Shown here one piece after another: positions 46,696 through 57,932 of a DNA stretch of 64,000 nucleotides (the first letter of the stretch is position 1; the number at the start of each line of letters is the position of its first letter). The notes under the pieces are model-generated. The model was not told where the DNA came from and did not search any database. It worked only from the letters and a program-made list of their open reading frames with translations. The DNA lies in contig CM029385.1 in the NCBI GenBank assembly GCA_017165825.1, positions 856,589-920,588 on the forward strand, given 5' to 3'. The stretch comes from Hepsetus odoe. Its lineage: Eukaryota; Chordata; Actinopteri; Characiformes; Hepsetidae. Position numbers and translations under genes: made by a program.

Positions 46696-48025
46696 TGGAC
46701 ACAATGACTCGCCTCCACTTTTGACCTTCGTTTCCAGCCTCCATCCCTTCCTCGCCCCTCGCTGCCTCTGTACATAGAGCGTGTTTTTAACGGCCAGTCA
46801 AAAGGAAGCCGGAACCTGAGCGTGACCCGTTGTTCCTTCCTTGAAAAACGTAAAAATCTCTTACTGTAAGAAAAGCTGGTGTGAAGACGCGTGACTCGTT
46901 CGGACCGTGAAACTGATCTAAGGTGGCCTGACACCCTCCTGTGCCTTCCATTAGCCTTTCGACCATCTCCATTTCCTCTTTCTCTCCATCATTCTCATTT
47001 TTATATTTTTCTCACTGTTTTCTTCTTTTCTGGTGCGTGTGCTTCCCTTGGTGGCGTCCTGTGGGTTCTTAGCTGCAGCTTGTATAACGCATGTCTGATT
47101 CCCAGCCGCAGCGTCTGCTGGTTTTGTGACTTCAGTTGTTCTTCTGTCTTGATGGAGCAACTTGGAGCGACATGGTGCAGGTTTCAGACCAAAGATCAGC
47201 CTGGAGCTTCAGCTGGAGCTCAGAGACCATCTCAGCCTGGAGCGTCCGTGTTCTTCATCTACCTCCACCGACTGGAAGGGTTTATTGAGGGTTTCTGGTT
47301 AAAAAAGAGAAAAATGGAAACGACGTGTTTTCCAGAATCTAAGTGACCCTGGAGTATCAGGCAGTAGTGACGGCCATTAAGAGGAAAAATATATTTATAT
47401 AAAATATATTACAAAACAGTTTATTTCTCACATTTACAGTCAGTGCGTATGAATCATATCTATATAACGATCGGCCTGCTGCAGCAGAGCTTCAGCCTAA
47501 AACTACAGGTTAAAGGTCAAACCAGGAACACTAAAAGGACGTATTGATCTTGGAGAGTAAATATAAAATCAGACGAGTTTCTTTTATTGTAAAAATAACC
47601 AGTGCACAGATTTAGTCTGAAGACCAAGTGAAGTCCCAGCAGGTGAAGCAGGTAAGACCCCAGAAGGTCTGCAGTTAAACTGTGGATGCTTCAGCAGAAG
47701 GAGTGGAGGTCGCACGGTGAGAACTCTCAGCTCGGCTGAGCCGAGAAGCTCTGGGCTGGAAGGTGTTTGTCTCCGAGAGCTCGGTCCTCCAGACCTCTTA
47801 CTCCACTGTTTGTGGACTTTTCCATGGACGTCCCCACATCACAGCTTTCCTGTGAAAGTCCCGATCTCCTCGCTGGAGTTGAGCTCACCATGTGAAGGAT
47901 GCGTTTTGACTGGATGATGTAAAGAAGTGGTTTTTGAAGCAGAGACGAGACACTGAGAGACTCAGTCGCTGTCAACCGATGTTTAATTGCTTTTCTCCAA
48001 TAAAATGCTTTAAAGTGCTTTGAAG
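46696..48025 (+). other. Probable 3' UTR of the right-arm copy
   Basis: Noncoding sequence is shared with 21,130-22,351 in the left arm. AATAAA occurs at 47,999-48,004, followed by tgctttaaagtgctttg. Confidence 0.5.
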
Positions 48026-48239
48026 GCAGAGCTGATTATTTTGTCGTTCATGTGAGAAAAGTTCCTTCGATTCTCCAGCGTTTTTTTTTTCAGGCTTAAT
48101 CTGCTGTATGTGTGGTGAAGTGCAAGTGAAGTGCAAGTGACTACAAACACAGCTGCAGGTCCAGATTTGTGGACATTAAGTCTCGTCTTGGGCTAAACTT
48201 GTTCCTGCAGCATTAACAGCAGGGAAGACAAATTAGTCT

Positions 48240-48444
48240 CATTCTCTTTCTCTCCCCCTCTCTCTCCTTCTCTCTGTCTCTCTATCTCCCCCTGTCCCTC
48301 TCTGTCTTTCTCACTCTGTCTCTCTCTCTCTCTCTCTCTCCCTCTGTCTCTCTCTCTCCCCCTCTGTCTCTCTCTCTCTCTCTCTCTTCCTCTCTCTGTC
48401 TCTATCTCCCTCTCTCTCTCTCTCTCTGTCTCTCTCTGTCTCTG

Positions 48445-48476
<32 letters not shown>

Positions 48477-48521
48477 TCTCTCCCCCTCTGTCTCTCTCTT
48501 CCTCTCTCTGTCTCTATCTCC

Positions 48522-48602
<81 letters not shown>

Positions 48603-48640
48603 CCTGTCTCTCTCTCTCTCTGTCTCTCTCTCTGATACTC
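48240..48640. repeat. CT-rich simple repeat, right arm
   Basis: Mirror of the GA tract at 20.5-20.9 kb. Confidence 0.92.
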
Positions 48641-49199
48641 TGCTGTAAGCCCCGTATTTCATGGCAGTGTCATCACATAGCCACTAGCAGCAGTGTCCTC
48701 ATTAAGAAGCATTAACAGTCTTTGGACTTGTCTCACTACCTCTAAAATCATCAGCAGGTCGTCCCAGCAGCGTCCAGCCCGTCCCCCTTCCCCACTCAGG
48801 ACGTTTTGCTGCGCTATGTAGCACCCGGGCCTCAAATAGCAAGCGTGAAGTTGTTTTGGTGCCAGAAGTCTTAGCCCCTGACAGTGAAGGACGGGATATA
48901 TACAGACGAGGGAGGTGTGTGACACACACACTCACACACACACACACACGCTCACACACACTCACACACTTCCCTCGGAAAGAACAGCTGCATATTTGCA
49001 CAAAGAGGCATCTTAACAAGGCTGGTCTCGTCCGCCTCTCACTTTTAGGATTTTATGATCTGAAACAGAATCCGTCCAAAATGTCCAGACGGCAACAACG
49101 TCCTCAGAAGAACGCTTGCTGATTTAGAGTCAGACTCGCGGCCGTACACTTCGCCCGCCGGTTGATTTGGGCAGGACTGTGCCAGCAGCCCACGTGCCA

Positions 49200-49370
49200 G
49201 TTTCTGCTGGTCACCTTCACAGTAGTGCTGTCGCCTCACAGTGAGAAGGTTGTGGGCTCGGTTCCCACTCTGGGTTCTTTCTGTGTGTCCCTCCATGTCT
49301 TTGTGGGTTCCAGTTTCCTCCCACACAGGCTAAAGACACATCAGGTGGACTGAAGACAATCTGTCCAGAT
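49200..49370 (+). mobile_element. SINE/L2-like fragment, right arm
   Basis: gtgctgtcgcctcacagtga, then ggttgtgggctcggttccca and the downstream gtttcctcccacacaggcta are typical of a fish tRNA-derived element. Mirror at 19.82 kb. Confidence 0.55.
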
Positions 49371-50054
49371 GTGAACGTGAATAAATGGTCAGGTGGACGA
49401 TTATGGTAATCGTGGAATCAGATTTCTCCCACATCAGACTCCGGTTCTATTCAGAACCGTCTGTAATTCTAAACCTGCTCCTTTAAGCCTCGCCTCGGCA
49501 CAGTGGACTCCAGGGACATGTCCAGGGAGCTGATGCAACACTGGCATGTGTCCTGCACGTTGCTCACAGAGATCCTCCCTGCTGTCCTCATCAGCCAGCC
49601 CGTGTCATCACCCCTCCGTTTAGCATCAAAGCGCCGAGACCTCTGATCTCCGCGTATGAGTCACTGTCTCTATGAAGATCGGACAGGCCGTCCTGTTCCA
49701 AGTTAGTCAGAGTCAAATAAGCACGTACGCAGGCACATCCACCATCAGACCGGGCAGATTAGAGTCAGGCACAGGCAGCAGGAGCGTCCCCAGTGTCACA
49801 GGGAGGCTCTGGGAGAAGGTCAGTCAGAACCTGTAGACTGATCTTGAGGAACAAACAGTACAGTTTGAATTCTGATCTCAGATCAGCCGTGAGGTGAACC
49901 ACACTGAAGGTCCGCAGGTTGGTACAGGTTCTAACTGTAGGTTCTCACAGATCTCACTCGCTTACACTGTTCCTCCTCTGGAGATGTTCACACCCTGTAA
50001 AGAGCAGCCGGTGATTTAATGAGGTTCTGATGATCTGTAGATGGTGTCAGTGTT

Positions 50055-50590
50055 CAGTGTTCAGAGAAACTTCTCCCTTCACTCGTCCTCTTCTTTCAGC
50101 TAGGAGTCTCCACAGCAGATCATCCGTCTCCATGTCTCCCTGTCCTCTGCATCTTCATCTTTCACACCTGCATGTCCACTCTCACCACATCCATAAACCT
50201 CCTCTTTGTCCTTCCTCTTCTCCTCTTTCCTGGCAGCTCCATCCTGAACTTCCTTCCCCTGATAGACTCCTCGTCTCTCCTCTGGACACGTCCAAACCAA
50301 CGCAGTCTCGCGTCTCTCACTTTGTCCCTAAACTGTGAAGCCTAAACTGTCCAGTTACTCCTCATCCTGTCCCAGACATCCAGCTCCACTGTCTGTTGCT
50401 CTCAGCATCACAGTCTCCAACTTGTATAACATCGCTGGTCTCTCTACCCTCCCTTTCACTCTTACTGGTCCCAGTACTCCGAACTATCCACTCTGAGTAT
50501 TTAATCTCCACACATGCCTGAACTCCACCGTCCACTCTCCCTGTCCTCTCTCTCACGTCTCCTTCACTCTGTCCTGCACCGATGGACACT
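50055..50590 (-). pseudogene. LINE reverse-transcriptase 3' fragment, right arm
   Basis: The reverse strand reads RLRWFGRVQR-type sequence and a GGLWMW/VDMQV-like end, broken by indels. It aligns to 18.52-19.11 kb but is more diverged than neighbouring arm sequence. Confidence 0.65.
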
Positions 50591-51296
50591 CAGAGGGACG
50601 TGTCTTCTGTGTTTGTGTCCATTTAGTCTGAAACTGGTCTGGATGTTGGGAAGGTGACGGAGGATAAAAATAATGTTGGATCAGCTCAGATGTTCAGACT
50701 GAAGTAAGTTTGTTCTGAAAATGGAAGAATGGACAGATTTGGGGAAGAAAAGAGAAAAGGTTTTACACTCCTATAATAAGCCCCGTGTTTAATTCAGCAC
50801 AGCCTCGTCCCTCGACTGGACAGATTCAGACAGACAGCTGTCCATCGGAGGTCACGGGGGGGCGACTGGATGATAAAAGACCCCAGACGGACGTTTGGGA
50901 TGTTTCTCCGGTGTGGCTGTCACGCTGCGGTTGCTGTCCCGGTTTCATATACGTCGGCCCCGAGGCGACAGACACAAGGACGCTCTTCACAGCCGTCTCC
51001 GTGACGACTGACCGTCTGAAACTGCATGTTCAGACAGTTTGGAGGACGCTCTTCAGTTTGAAACCGAACTGTCCAGGATGAGTCACATGACTGAAAAATA
51101 ATTGTTAATAAATATGCTTCGACTTTTGTGACGTCACAAAAACAACGAGTTCAAAATGTGTTTTTTTATTGTTTGGTTCTCGCTTCTGGAGAAACGTACA
51201 CGAGTGACGTTCCTGCAGAGGCGGGAGTTATTTTTAAGGCCTGCGAGGAGTTTATCTGCCGTCACACACAGGAGGAAGGCAGCAACAGCCAATCAC

Positions 51297-51325
51297 GTGT
51301 GTGTGTGTGTGTGTGTGTGTGTGAG
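51297..51325. repeat. Short (TG)n run
   Basis: Simple repeat. The stretch 50,600-51,480 has nothing else I can name. Confidence 0.8.
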
Positions 51326-51495
51326 TGTGAGTGCGAGCGAGGAGACTGCCAATAATGTGTCTCTGGAAGGTGTGAAAACGACACTTCCCTCCCGTGTGTG
51401 TGAGACATGAGGAGAAAGTCGAGGCGAGTCACAGCTGCATCTGCGGATTATCACCCGATCCCTGCGCGCCGCCTGGCACACGGGCAGCTCCCAGA

Positions 51496-51606
51496 GCCAC
51501 CAGAGACAGAGACACCAGAGACAGCAGACACAGAGACACCAGAGACAGAGACACCAGAGACAGCAGACACAGAGACACCAGAGACAGAGACACCAGAGAC
51601 ACCAGG
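51496..51606. repeat. Minisatellite cagagacacc/agacagcaga
   Basis: Units of cagagacaccagagacagca are repeated across about 110 bp. They read as TPETETPETADTE in one frame, but no supporting gene structure is seen. Confidence 0.85.
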
Positions 51607-52035
51607 AAGCCCCGGGACGACCACACCCCCCTGATAAAGCGACCACTCCTTCACCTACAACTTACTACGGGTCTGAGAAGATCATCTTTTCATACAGCAC
51701 TTATGAGGCGACCTGCTGGACACCACCTCGTGTCTTCGTTAAGGCAGAGCAGACTTGTAGGCGGGGCTTAACTTACTGAACGCTTTGAAGCAGGACTTTA
51801 AAAAAGGCAAGATTTTGTCAGGAACGTTGTCTTAAAGCTCACGCTGATTTAGGCCCTGTCCCATTTCACCCCTCCCTCCTAGCGCTCAGCCCTAGCCCTC
51901 CCTTTTTTGCACGGCTAAGGGTTAAGGTGTCCCACTTACTGATGCCCTAAACCAACAGATCTGATCCACGTTAACGAAGAGCTGGAAGTCTGCGAGCGAC
52001 GTAAAGACTGGACGTCCCACATTTGCTTTACACCA

Positions 52036-52068
<33 letters not shown>

Positions 52069-52489
52069 CAGCATGTACCACTGCAGGTCAGTTGTAGGGA
52101 TCGCTGCAGTTTCAACGTCAGGGAGGTGGAATGAGAGCAGTGTGTGTGTGTGTGTGTGTGAGCGGATGCTGGACAGTACCCTGTGCATGCCTGCAGGCGC
52201 CGTGTGTACAGTGAGCAAGATTAGTGCGTCCTGGGTTTATTCATTACTGCACCACAGAACGAGGTCATGCTGTCTGCTGACTGTCCATCGAATCTGGGGG
52301 TCACAGCGCGTGTCTCCGACCTTCATGCCCTTTCTCTCTCACACACACGCTAATTTATATATGTCCCCCAGTATCCGAATGTCTTCTAGAGACTTTGCCC
52401 ATGTTTGCCTGCTGAAGAGCTTGAGTTCAGTTAGAGTGAGTTTCTTCGAGACAGTGGGGATGAATGGAAGTGGACATCTAAAAATTTAA

Positions 52490-52729
52490 GACAGGAAGTG
52501 GTGGTGAAGACGCCACCGGACGGCTCAGACGTTTAGAGATTTCTGACTAAAACTGAAGCCATCCTCGGTGAGGGACACAGCGTGAGACGATCCCCGATTT
52601 AGGTCAAACTGTTTTACCATCAGCACCGTCCCACAGAGACACCGGGGGACTAAATGCACAGATTTGGGACGTCCAGTTTTGTTCACCACCACTGCAGAGA
52701 AATCACAACCGTTTTACACCAAACCCGCT

Positions 52730-52735
<6 letters not shown>
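52490..52735 (+). repeat. Dispersed repeat, direct pair copy 1
   Basis: It shares gaagacgccaccggacg, cagatttgggacgtcc and gttcaccaccactg with 56,128-56,370 in the same order and orientation. Confidence 0.7.
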
Positions 52736-52798
<63 letters not shown>

Positions 52799-52799
52799 G
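52735..52799. repeat. (ACAG)n microsatellite
   Basis: Sixteen perfect CAGA units. Confidence 0.93.
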
Positions 52800-52939
52800 C
52801 TCTTACGGCTGTTCCAGGGAGGGGACCGGTGGAGACAAAGTGGACAGAGCAGGGAAAGAAAGAGGACGGGGTGAGTGGGTTTAGAGTGAGATGATCTGTG
52901 CTGATAAAACACACCAGTCTGAGCACTGGCACCACATCC

Positions 52940-52946
<7 letters not shown>

Positions 52947-52988
<42 letters not shown>
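52947..52988. repeat. (CA)n microsatellite
   Basis: Pure CA run. Confidence 0.92.
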
Positions 52989-52993
<5 letters not shown>

Positions 52994-53099
52994 CCCACAG
53001 TGCTCAGGATGTCTCAATCCCCTCATTGTTTATTCTACACCAAGACTGTGTCTTTTTATTTCAGGTTTTTTGAAAGAAGAAAAAAAAAAAAAAAAATGA

Positions 53100-53275
53100 C
53101 GGGCATTGTGAAGCACAACAAAACACAATCTCTGTATTTAACCCACACACACCATCCAGCAGGGGGCAGACATGTCCAGCACCCAGGGAGCAGTAATGGG
53201 GACGGTACCTTGATCAAGGGAACCTTCCAGTCCCGGGACCTGATCCTTAAACGCTACACCACCACCGCTGTCTAC
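53100..53275 (-). mobile_element. tRNA-derived SINE
   Basis: It reads gcattgtgaagcacaacaaa, cagcagggggcagac, the gagcagtaatggggacgg body and a reversed head (cgctacaccaccaccgctgt), preceded by an A run. Confidence 0.7.
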
Positions 53276-53335
53276 AATTCAGTTAAACAGAAATCTGTCT
53301 GGCTTTTCAAAATTACGACAATAAAACTCACTCGT

Positions 53336-53540
53336 TTTCTGAGCCGCTTGTCCTGACTGGGAGTGCTGGAGTCTATCCCAGCTCTCACGGGACAAAAACC
53401 GGGGACACCCCAGACAGGTCGCCAGCCAATTGCAGGACAGACATATTCTTTTATTTGTCATAGTGTATGTCCCAGTGAGAGCTGAGACATACTCCAGCAC
53501 CACGCGGGACCCTACAGAAAACAAGCGGCTTAGAAAAAGA
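53336..53540. repeat. Fold-back of L2-like tails
   Basis: gccgcttgtcctgactggga through cccagctctcacgggac is answered by an inverted copy (tcccagtgagagctgagaca through acaagcggctta) about 90 bp further on. Confidence 0.65.
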
Positions 53541-54364
53541 GCGGTTTCATCCTTTATGAGAGGCTCATCTTTCTTTCCCTGAAAACAGATCATAATGGAG
53601 GCACCGAGTTTAAAACACTACCAGTGTGAAGATCCCTGCAGGAGCAGGACTGGGGACGCCTGAACTGGACAGAAGGAGAGACAGCGCCTCCTAGTGGTGA
53701 GGGGGAACAAGTGCTGAGCCGAGCAGCTTCCCTCTCGGAGAAGAGAGCAAGAAGAGCTCGATCATCACCTGAACGAGCTGAAAACACACCTGTAAAGAGA
53801 GCAGCCGAGTTCTCAGTCAGGCCTACGTCCCAGACCGAGGGCTATTTTATACCTTCTCACACGCAGAAGAGTTGTAAGGCCTTCACCAGTAAAACGGGAG
53901 AGTTTGTGAATTTCGGCTCATTAAATTCGCTCAGATGAACGAGCTTCGTGGTAACGAGGGTCTCGTTAGAAGGGAATTAATTTAAGGGAAATGAATCACA
54001 ATTAAATGGCAATTAAACCCCTGATTAATAAACCTTAATGAGATCTTTTCCTCACAAATGATTCAAATCTGCACGGGTTTAAATGAACCCTGGGAAGCTT
54101 ATGAAGATCCGGCAGAAGATGCTCATCGTCATCTGAGTTTCCAGGCGTCTCCTCCAGATCTTCTGAAGACTGTTTATATTCCGCCGTATTAACTTTTATT
54201 TTCTTTTTGTTCTCATGAGTGTGTTTGAGTCACAGAACTGAGACCACACCGCTTCATTATTCAGCGCAAACATCGACTGTGAATAAAAACGCGGTAAATA
54301 AACAGAGATAAAATTCATATGATTTTTTTTTTTGTGGTTCATGTAAATCGGTGAGGACCGCAGA

Positions 54365-54890
54365 GTGGTGAGGACGCAGGGAGTAGAGGAGGTGAAGATA
54401 AAGGAGTTTAAATACTTACTGGTCAACAGTTCAGAGAGCGGGGGATGTGGAGGAGAGTTGAAGAAGAGTGCAGTGGTTGAAGACTGTCAGGAGTGCTCTG
54501 TGACAGGTGGGGAACAGAAAGTGTGAAAGGGAAGGTTTACAGGATGGTATTGAGACCAGCTATGCTATACGGATGAAAAGAGAAAGACAGTGGCGTGTCG
54601 GAGTTAAAGATGTTCAGATTTGGGGACGAGGATACACAGCATTAGGAACGAGTGCGTTAGAGGGACGGGACAGCTCAGGTTGGACGGTTTGGAGACAAAG
54701 TGGGAGGAGCAGGACTGTTGGTTTGGACGTGTCCAGAGGAGAGACGAGAAGTATACCAGGAAAGAGGAGAAGAGGAAGGACAAAGAAGAGGTTCATGGAT
54801 GTGGTGAGAGAGGACATGCAGGTGTGAAAGAGGACGATGCAGAGGACAGGAAGACACGGAGATGGACGAAGCTTTGTGGAGACACCTGAT
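54365..54890 (+). pseudogene. LINE reverse-transcriptase 3' fragment, third copy
   Basis: gtagaggaggtgaagataaa, then IRNECVRGTGQLRLDGLETK and the RRDEKYTRKEEKRKDKEEVH-type end. Frame-broken, same family as the arm copies. Confidence 0.7.
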
Positions 54891-54899
54891 CATATTCCG

Positions 54900-55714
54900 T
54901 GTACATTTTCAGGAAGATAAAGAACCTGTTCTGAGTGAAGCTTCACCTGAAGATCACATGTAATAGAAGAAGATCCTCCACCTGCACCTGGATGGGACAC
55001 TGATCCACCATCGTTTCCTTCTTCTCAACTTTTTTCCTCAAAAATGGAAGCCGGAGCTGCGTTTTCTTTCCTTCGCAGCTCCTTCAAGAAGGTTCCTTCT
55101 TTCCTTCAGCAGAACACACTCAGAAATGCCACTTTCCTGTAAGCTTAAAAGCAAACGTTGAGAAAACTTCAAATAACCCTGATCTTCACGTTTCAACACC
55201 AGCTCAGGAACCGGGAGTTTAACGGCCCGCCTGTAAAGAACATCAGGGACGCCTCGGCCCAGGACAGAAAGAGGACAATTCAGGACGTCCAGGCGGGAAG
55301 AAAACTTTTAACTAAAAGAGTCTAACTGGAGACATAGAATAGACAACACTTTATTAATCGGATCAACTTAGTAACAAAAACAACAACACGATAAAACAAA
55401 GAACAGCCAAAAAAAAAAAAGTTAGTTATTCTTTCTTTTAATCCGTTGTTCTGTCCATTCTCAATAAACGGACACGAATGGAAAAAAAAAAAAAAAAAAA
55501 AGTGATTAAAATCTTCAAAACTGGACACCGAGAACAGAAAACTACAACTAACGATTAAAATCGCAAATAAAACTCCACTTCCCAGAGTTCACAGCGGTTC
55601 AGCCTGGGGTCACTTCCTTCAAAAAAAAGAAAAGAAAAAGAAGAGCTCCACTCACAGCAACGCACGTCAAATTTATGAGAACGGGATGAGACACAGATTA
55701 GGCCGATGAACACC

Positions 55715-55753
<39 letters not shown>

Positions 55754-56120
55754 GGGTCTAAACCTCACATCATGGAAACACTCAGAGAAGTAAAAGTCTG
55801 CTGGAGGGCTTGGGTCGACGCTCAGATGACAGAGTTATGGAGCGAAGCCCGGATAGAGAGAGAGACAAAGAGAAAGACAGGAAGGAAAAATAAAGGAGAA
55901 ACCAAAAGGGTAATCATTTCAGATTTCAAGCTGAAGGGCTTTTCGTCCACAGAGCAGGATTTCTCCACAAGGAACGTCCCGTCACACTCTTTAAGGAGAA
56001 TTCAGCCGATTATTTCTTACGTTTTAGAAAAATTTAGTGTCCAAGGTGTGAATAAAGTGATTCAGAGTGCGCTCGGTTTGAGACAGTGTTGGTGGAAGGA
56101 ACGTCTGAGCGTCCCACGCG
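54900..56120. other. Gene-poor stretch
   Basis: A-rich runs near 55,400 and 55,480 and a CA run at 55,717-55,752 are the only clear features. No gene is supported. Confidence 0.5.
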
Positions 56121-56127
56121 GACAGGA

Positions 56128-56370
56128 AACGATGGCGAAGACGCCACCGGACGCCTGAGATGTTTGGAGAAGATTCGCAACCAAAACCGAGCCCGTTCAG
56201 GGACACAATGAGTCAGAACAGTCCCAGTTTCAGATTGAATCTGATTCACACTCACAGCTTCACTGGGGGACAAAAAAAATAAATAAATAAAAATTTAATG
56301 CAGATTTGGGACGTCCGGTTCCGTTCACCACCACTGTAGAAATCATAACTGCTTCTCACTAAAGCCGCTC
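56128..56370 (+). repeat. Dispersed repeat, direct pair copy 2
   Basis: Second copy of the 52.49 kb repeat, with an inserted A/T-rich run near 56,275. Confidence 0.7.
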
Positions 56371-56388
56371 TGCAGGAGTGTATTCACT

Positions 56389-56394
56389 TTTATT
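56389..56394 (-). terminator. Candidate rnf146 poly(A) signal
   Basis: tttatt on the plus strand is AATAAA on the minus strand, 400 bp past the rnf146 stop. Other AATAAA matches exist further on, so the assignment is tentative. Confidence 0.3.
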
Positions 56395-56793
56395 TATCTG
56401 AAAATAAACGTTAAAAAGACCTGCAAGTGTGAACCAAAAAAGGTTTTTTTGCAAAACAGGACGTCCAGAATAAGGACGTCCCTCGTCGTTCTGGGACAGA
56501 CCTGAGTGAGAAATCCTGTTTTGTTGAAATATTCACCCTCGCAAGCTTCCAATCAACTGCTTGTGACGTGTGAGGGAGAAAGTTCTGAATTATCCAAACA
56601 ATCTAATCAGCCTCGCTGTCCCCAGTCCCCCGGTCTCCACCCCGTCCCGCGTCACCGCAAATCCAAACCACTCCGATGCGATTCCTTCTTCTCCTTTTTT
56701 TGCTTCTTCAAAGATTGGTTGGCGGTGTCCCGACTGTGGAGGCGGATAGATGGGTGAGTGAGTGCACTTCCAGGAGTCGGGAGGAGGGACGGG

Positions 56794-57930
56794 TCACACT
56801 TCCGTCACCGTGCACTGGCCGTCGGGGCTTCGTGAGCGGACGCCGCCGTCTCCCCCTGCTCCGCCCCCAGGGGGCGGTCTGTCCAGCTGCTGTCGTCTGT
56901 GCCTGCCCTGAGCCCCTTCTGCCCGCTCTCCGACACCTTCCTCGCCTCCACGGTCGTCGGCATCGTCGTCATCATCCTCGCTCGTTCCCGACTCCGACTC
57001 GTATCCCGAGGCATCAGGAGCGGCGGAATCATCGTCTTCCTCGTCCTCCTCGTCCTCGTCCTCCTCCTCGAGCCCGTTGTCTCCTATACTGAGCTGTGCG
57101 AGCGCCTGAACGAGTAACAGGGGAGCGGAGGCCGCTGGGCTGCCTGGCCGTCCCCCCAGCATGGTGGGAGGCCGGACGGGGGGCGGGGCGAATCCCACCT
57201 GAGGGCGTCCCCCGCCAGCAGCCGTGTCTGCTCCGTCTGCCGAGCTCTCCCTCTCTGGGACGCCCCCGTCCGAAGAATCCCCGCTCACAGGGACAACACC
57301 TGGCGCTCCAGGCCCGGACCCGCTCGCTGCTCCGGGTCCAGGCTCAGGATCCAGCCTCAGTCCAGCCACCCCTTTCTTAGGGATGTCCACCACGTCCCTC
57401 TTCATCCTCCTTCTGCGGCCGTGCTCGTTGCGGCGGTACTGCACCATGTTCTCCAGGTCAGCCACGTACAAGAACCCAGCGATGAGCATCTCGGCGCTCT
57501 TCTTGCCCTTGCTGTAGGCGTCCTCCAGCTCCCGGCTGGTGCGCTCGTCGTACTGCCACCAGCCGTTACGCCCCTCGTAGTACCAGGCGTGGTCCCCGGA
57601 TCCCCGGCCGCCCGAGGCCGAGGCCTTCAGCTCCTCGGGGGACAGCAGCGTGGGCCGCTCCAGGAAGTCCTCGGGCACCTCCTGCCGGCAGAGGGCGCAT
57701 CGCTTGCTGTGCCAGGAGGCGCCCTTCACGCACAGAAAGCAGAAGACGTGGCGGCAGGGCAGGCGCACCGGGTGGACGCAGCTCTGCAGGCAGATGGCGC
57801 ACTCCAGGATGGGGAGCGCAGGGGACGAGGGGGAGGAGCTTCCGCTGCTGCCCGTCACAGAATCTCCGCCCACCTTCTTACCCGAGGACAGCGCGTCCAC
57901 GGAGTGATCGACTTCGCCACAGCTAGCCAT
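56794..57930 (-). CDS. rnf146: RNF146 (Iduna), poly(ADP-ribose)-directed E3 ubiquitin ligase
   Basis: RNF146 recognises iso-ADP-ribose on tankyrase substrates such as axin through its WWE domain and ubiquitinates them, promoting Wnt signalling. The 378-aa single-exon ORF has a C3HC4 RING with C44, C47, C59, H61, C64, C67, C78 and C81. A WWE domain follows from about residue 113 (DHAWYYEGRNGWWQYDERTS) to about 180, then a long acidic, low-complexity tail ending SPDGQCTVTEV. Length is close to the human protein (359 aa). ATG is three bases after an acceptor (ctgctgtccttccag), giving a 5' UTR intron, as in other vertebrates. Confidence 0.95.
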   Translation of the reverse strand: MASCGEVDHSVDALSSGKKVGGDSVTGSSGSSSPSSPALPILECAICLQSCVHPVRLPCRHVFCFLCVKGASWHSKRCALCRQEVPEDFLERPTLLSPEELKASASGGRGSGDHAWYYEGRNGWWQYDERTSRELEDAYSKGKKSAEMLIAGFLYVADLENMVQYRRNEHGRRRRMKRDVVDIPKKGVAGLRLDPEPGPGAASGSGPGAPGVVPVSGDSSDGGVPERESSADGADTAAGGGRPQVGFAPPPVRPPTMLGGRPGSPAASAPLLLVQALAQLSIGDNGLEEEDEDEEDEEDDDSAAPDASGYESESGTSEDDDDDADDRGGEEGVGERAEGAQGRHRRQQLDRPPPGGGAGGDGGVRSRSPDGQCTVTEV

Positions 57931-57932
57931 TC

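Larger units (their letters stand above)
39800..50600 (-). repeat. Right arm of large inverted duplication
   Basis: It is the reverse complement of the left arm, in matching order, down to the LINE fragment at 50.05-50.59 kb. Its minisatellite is about one third the size of the left one. It carries the open-frame copy of the KIAA0408-like exons. The SINE at 40.19-40.42 kb is not in the left arm. Confidence 0.88.

Noticed and set aside
51394..51771. Frame with TPETETPETAD repeats
   Set aside because: Minisatellite translation; no splice sites, start context or homology supports a gene.
51845..51950. ggccctgtcccatttcaccc-type sequence as a transposon end
   Set aside because: It looks like a MITE terminus, but no matching inverted partner was found nearby.
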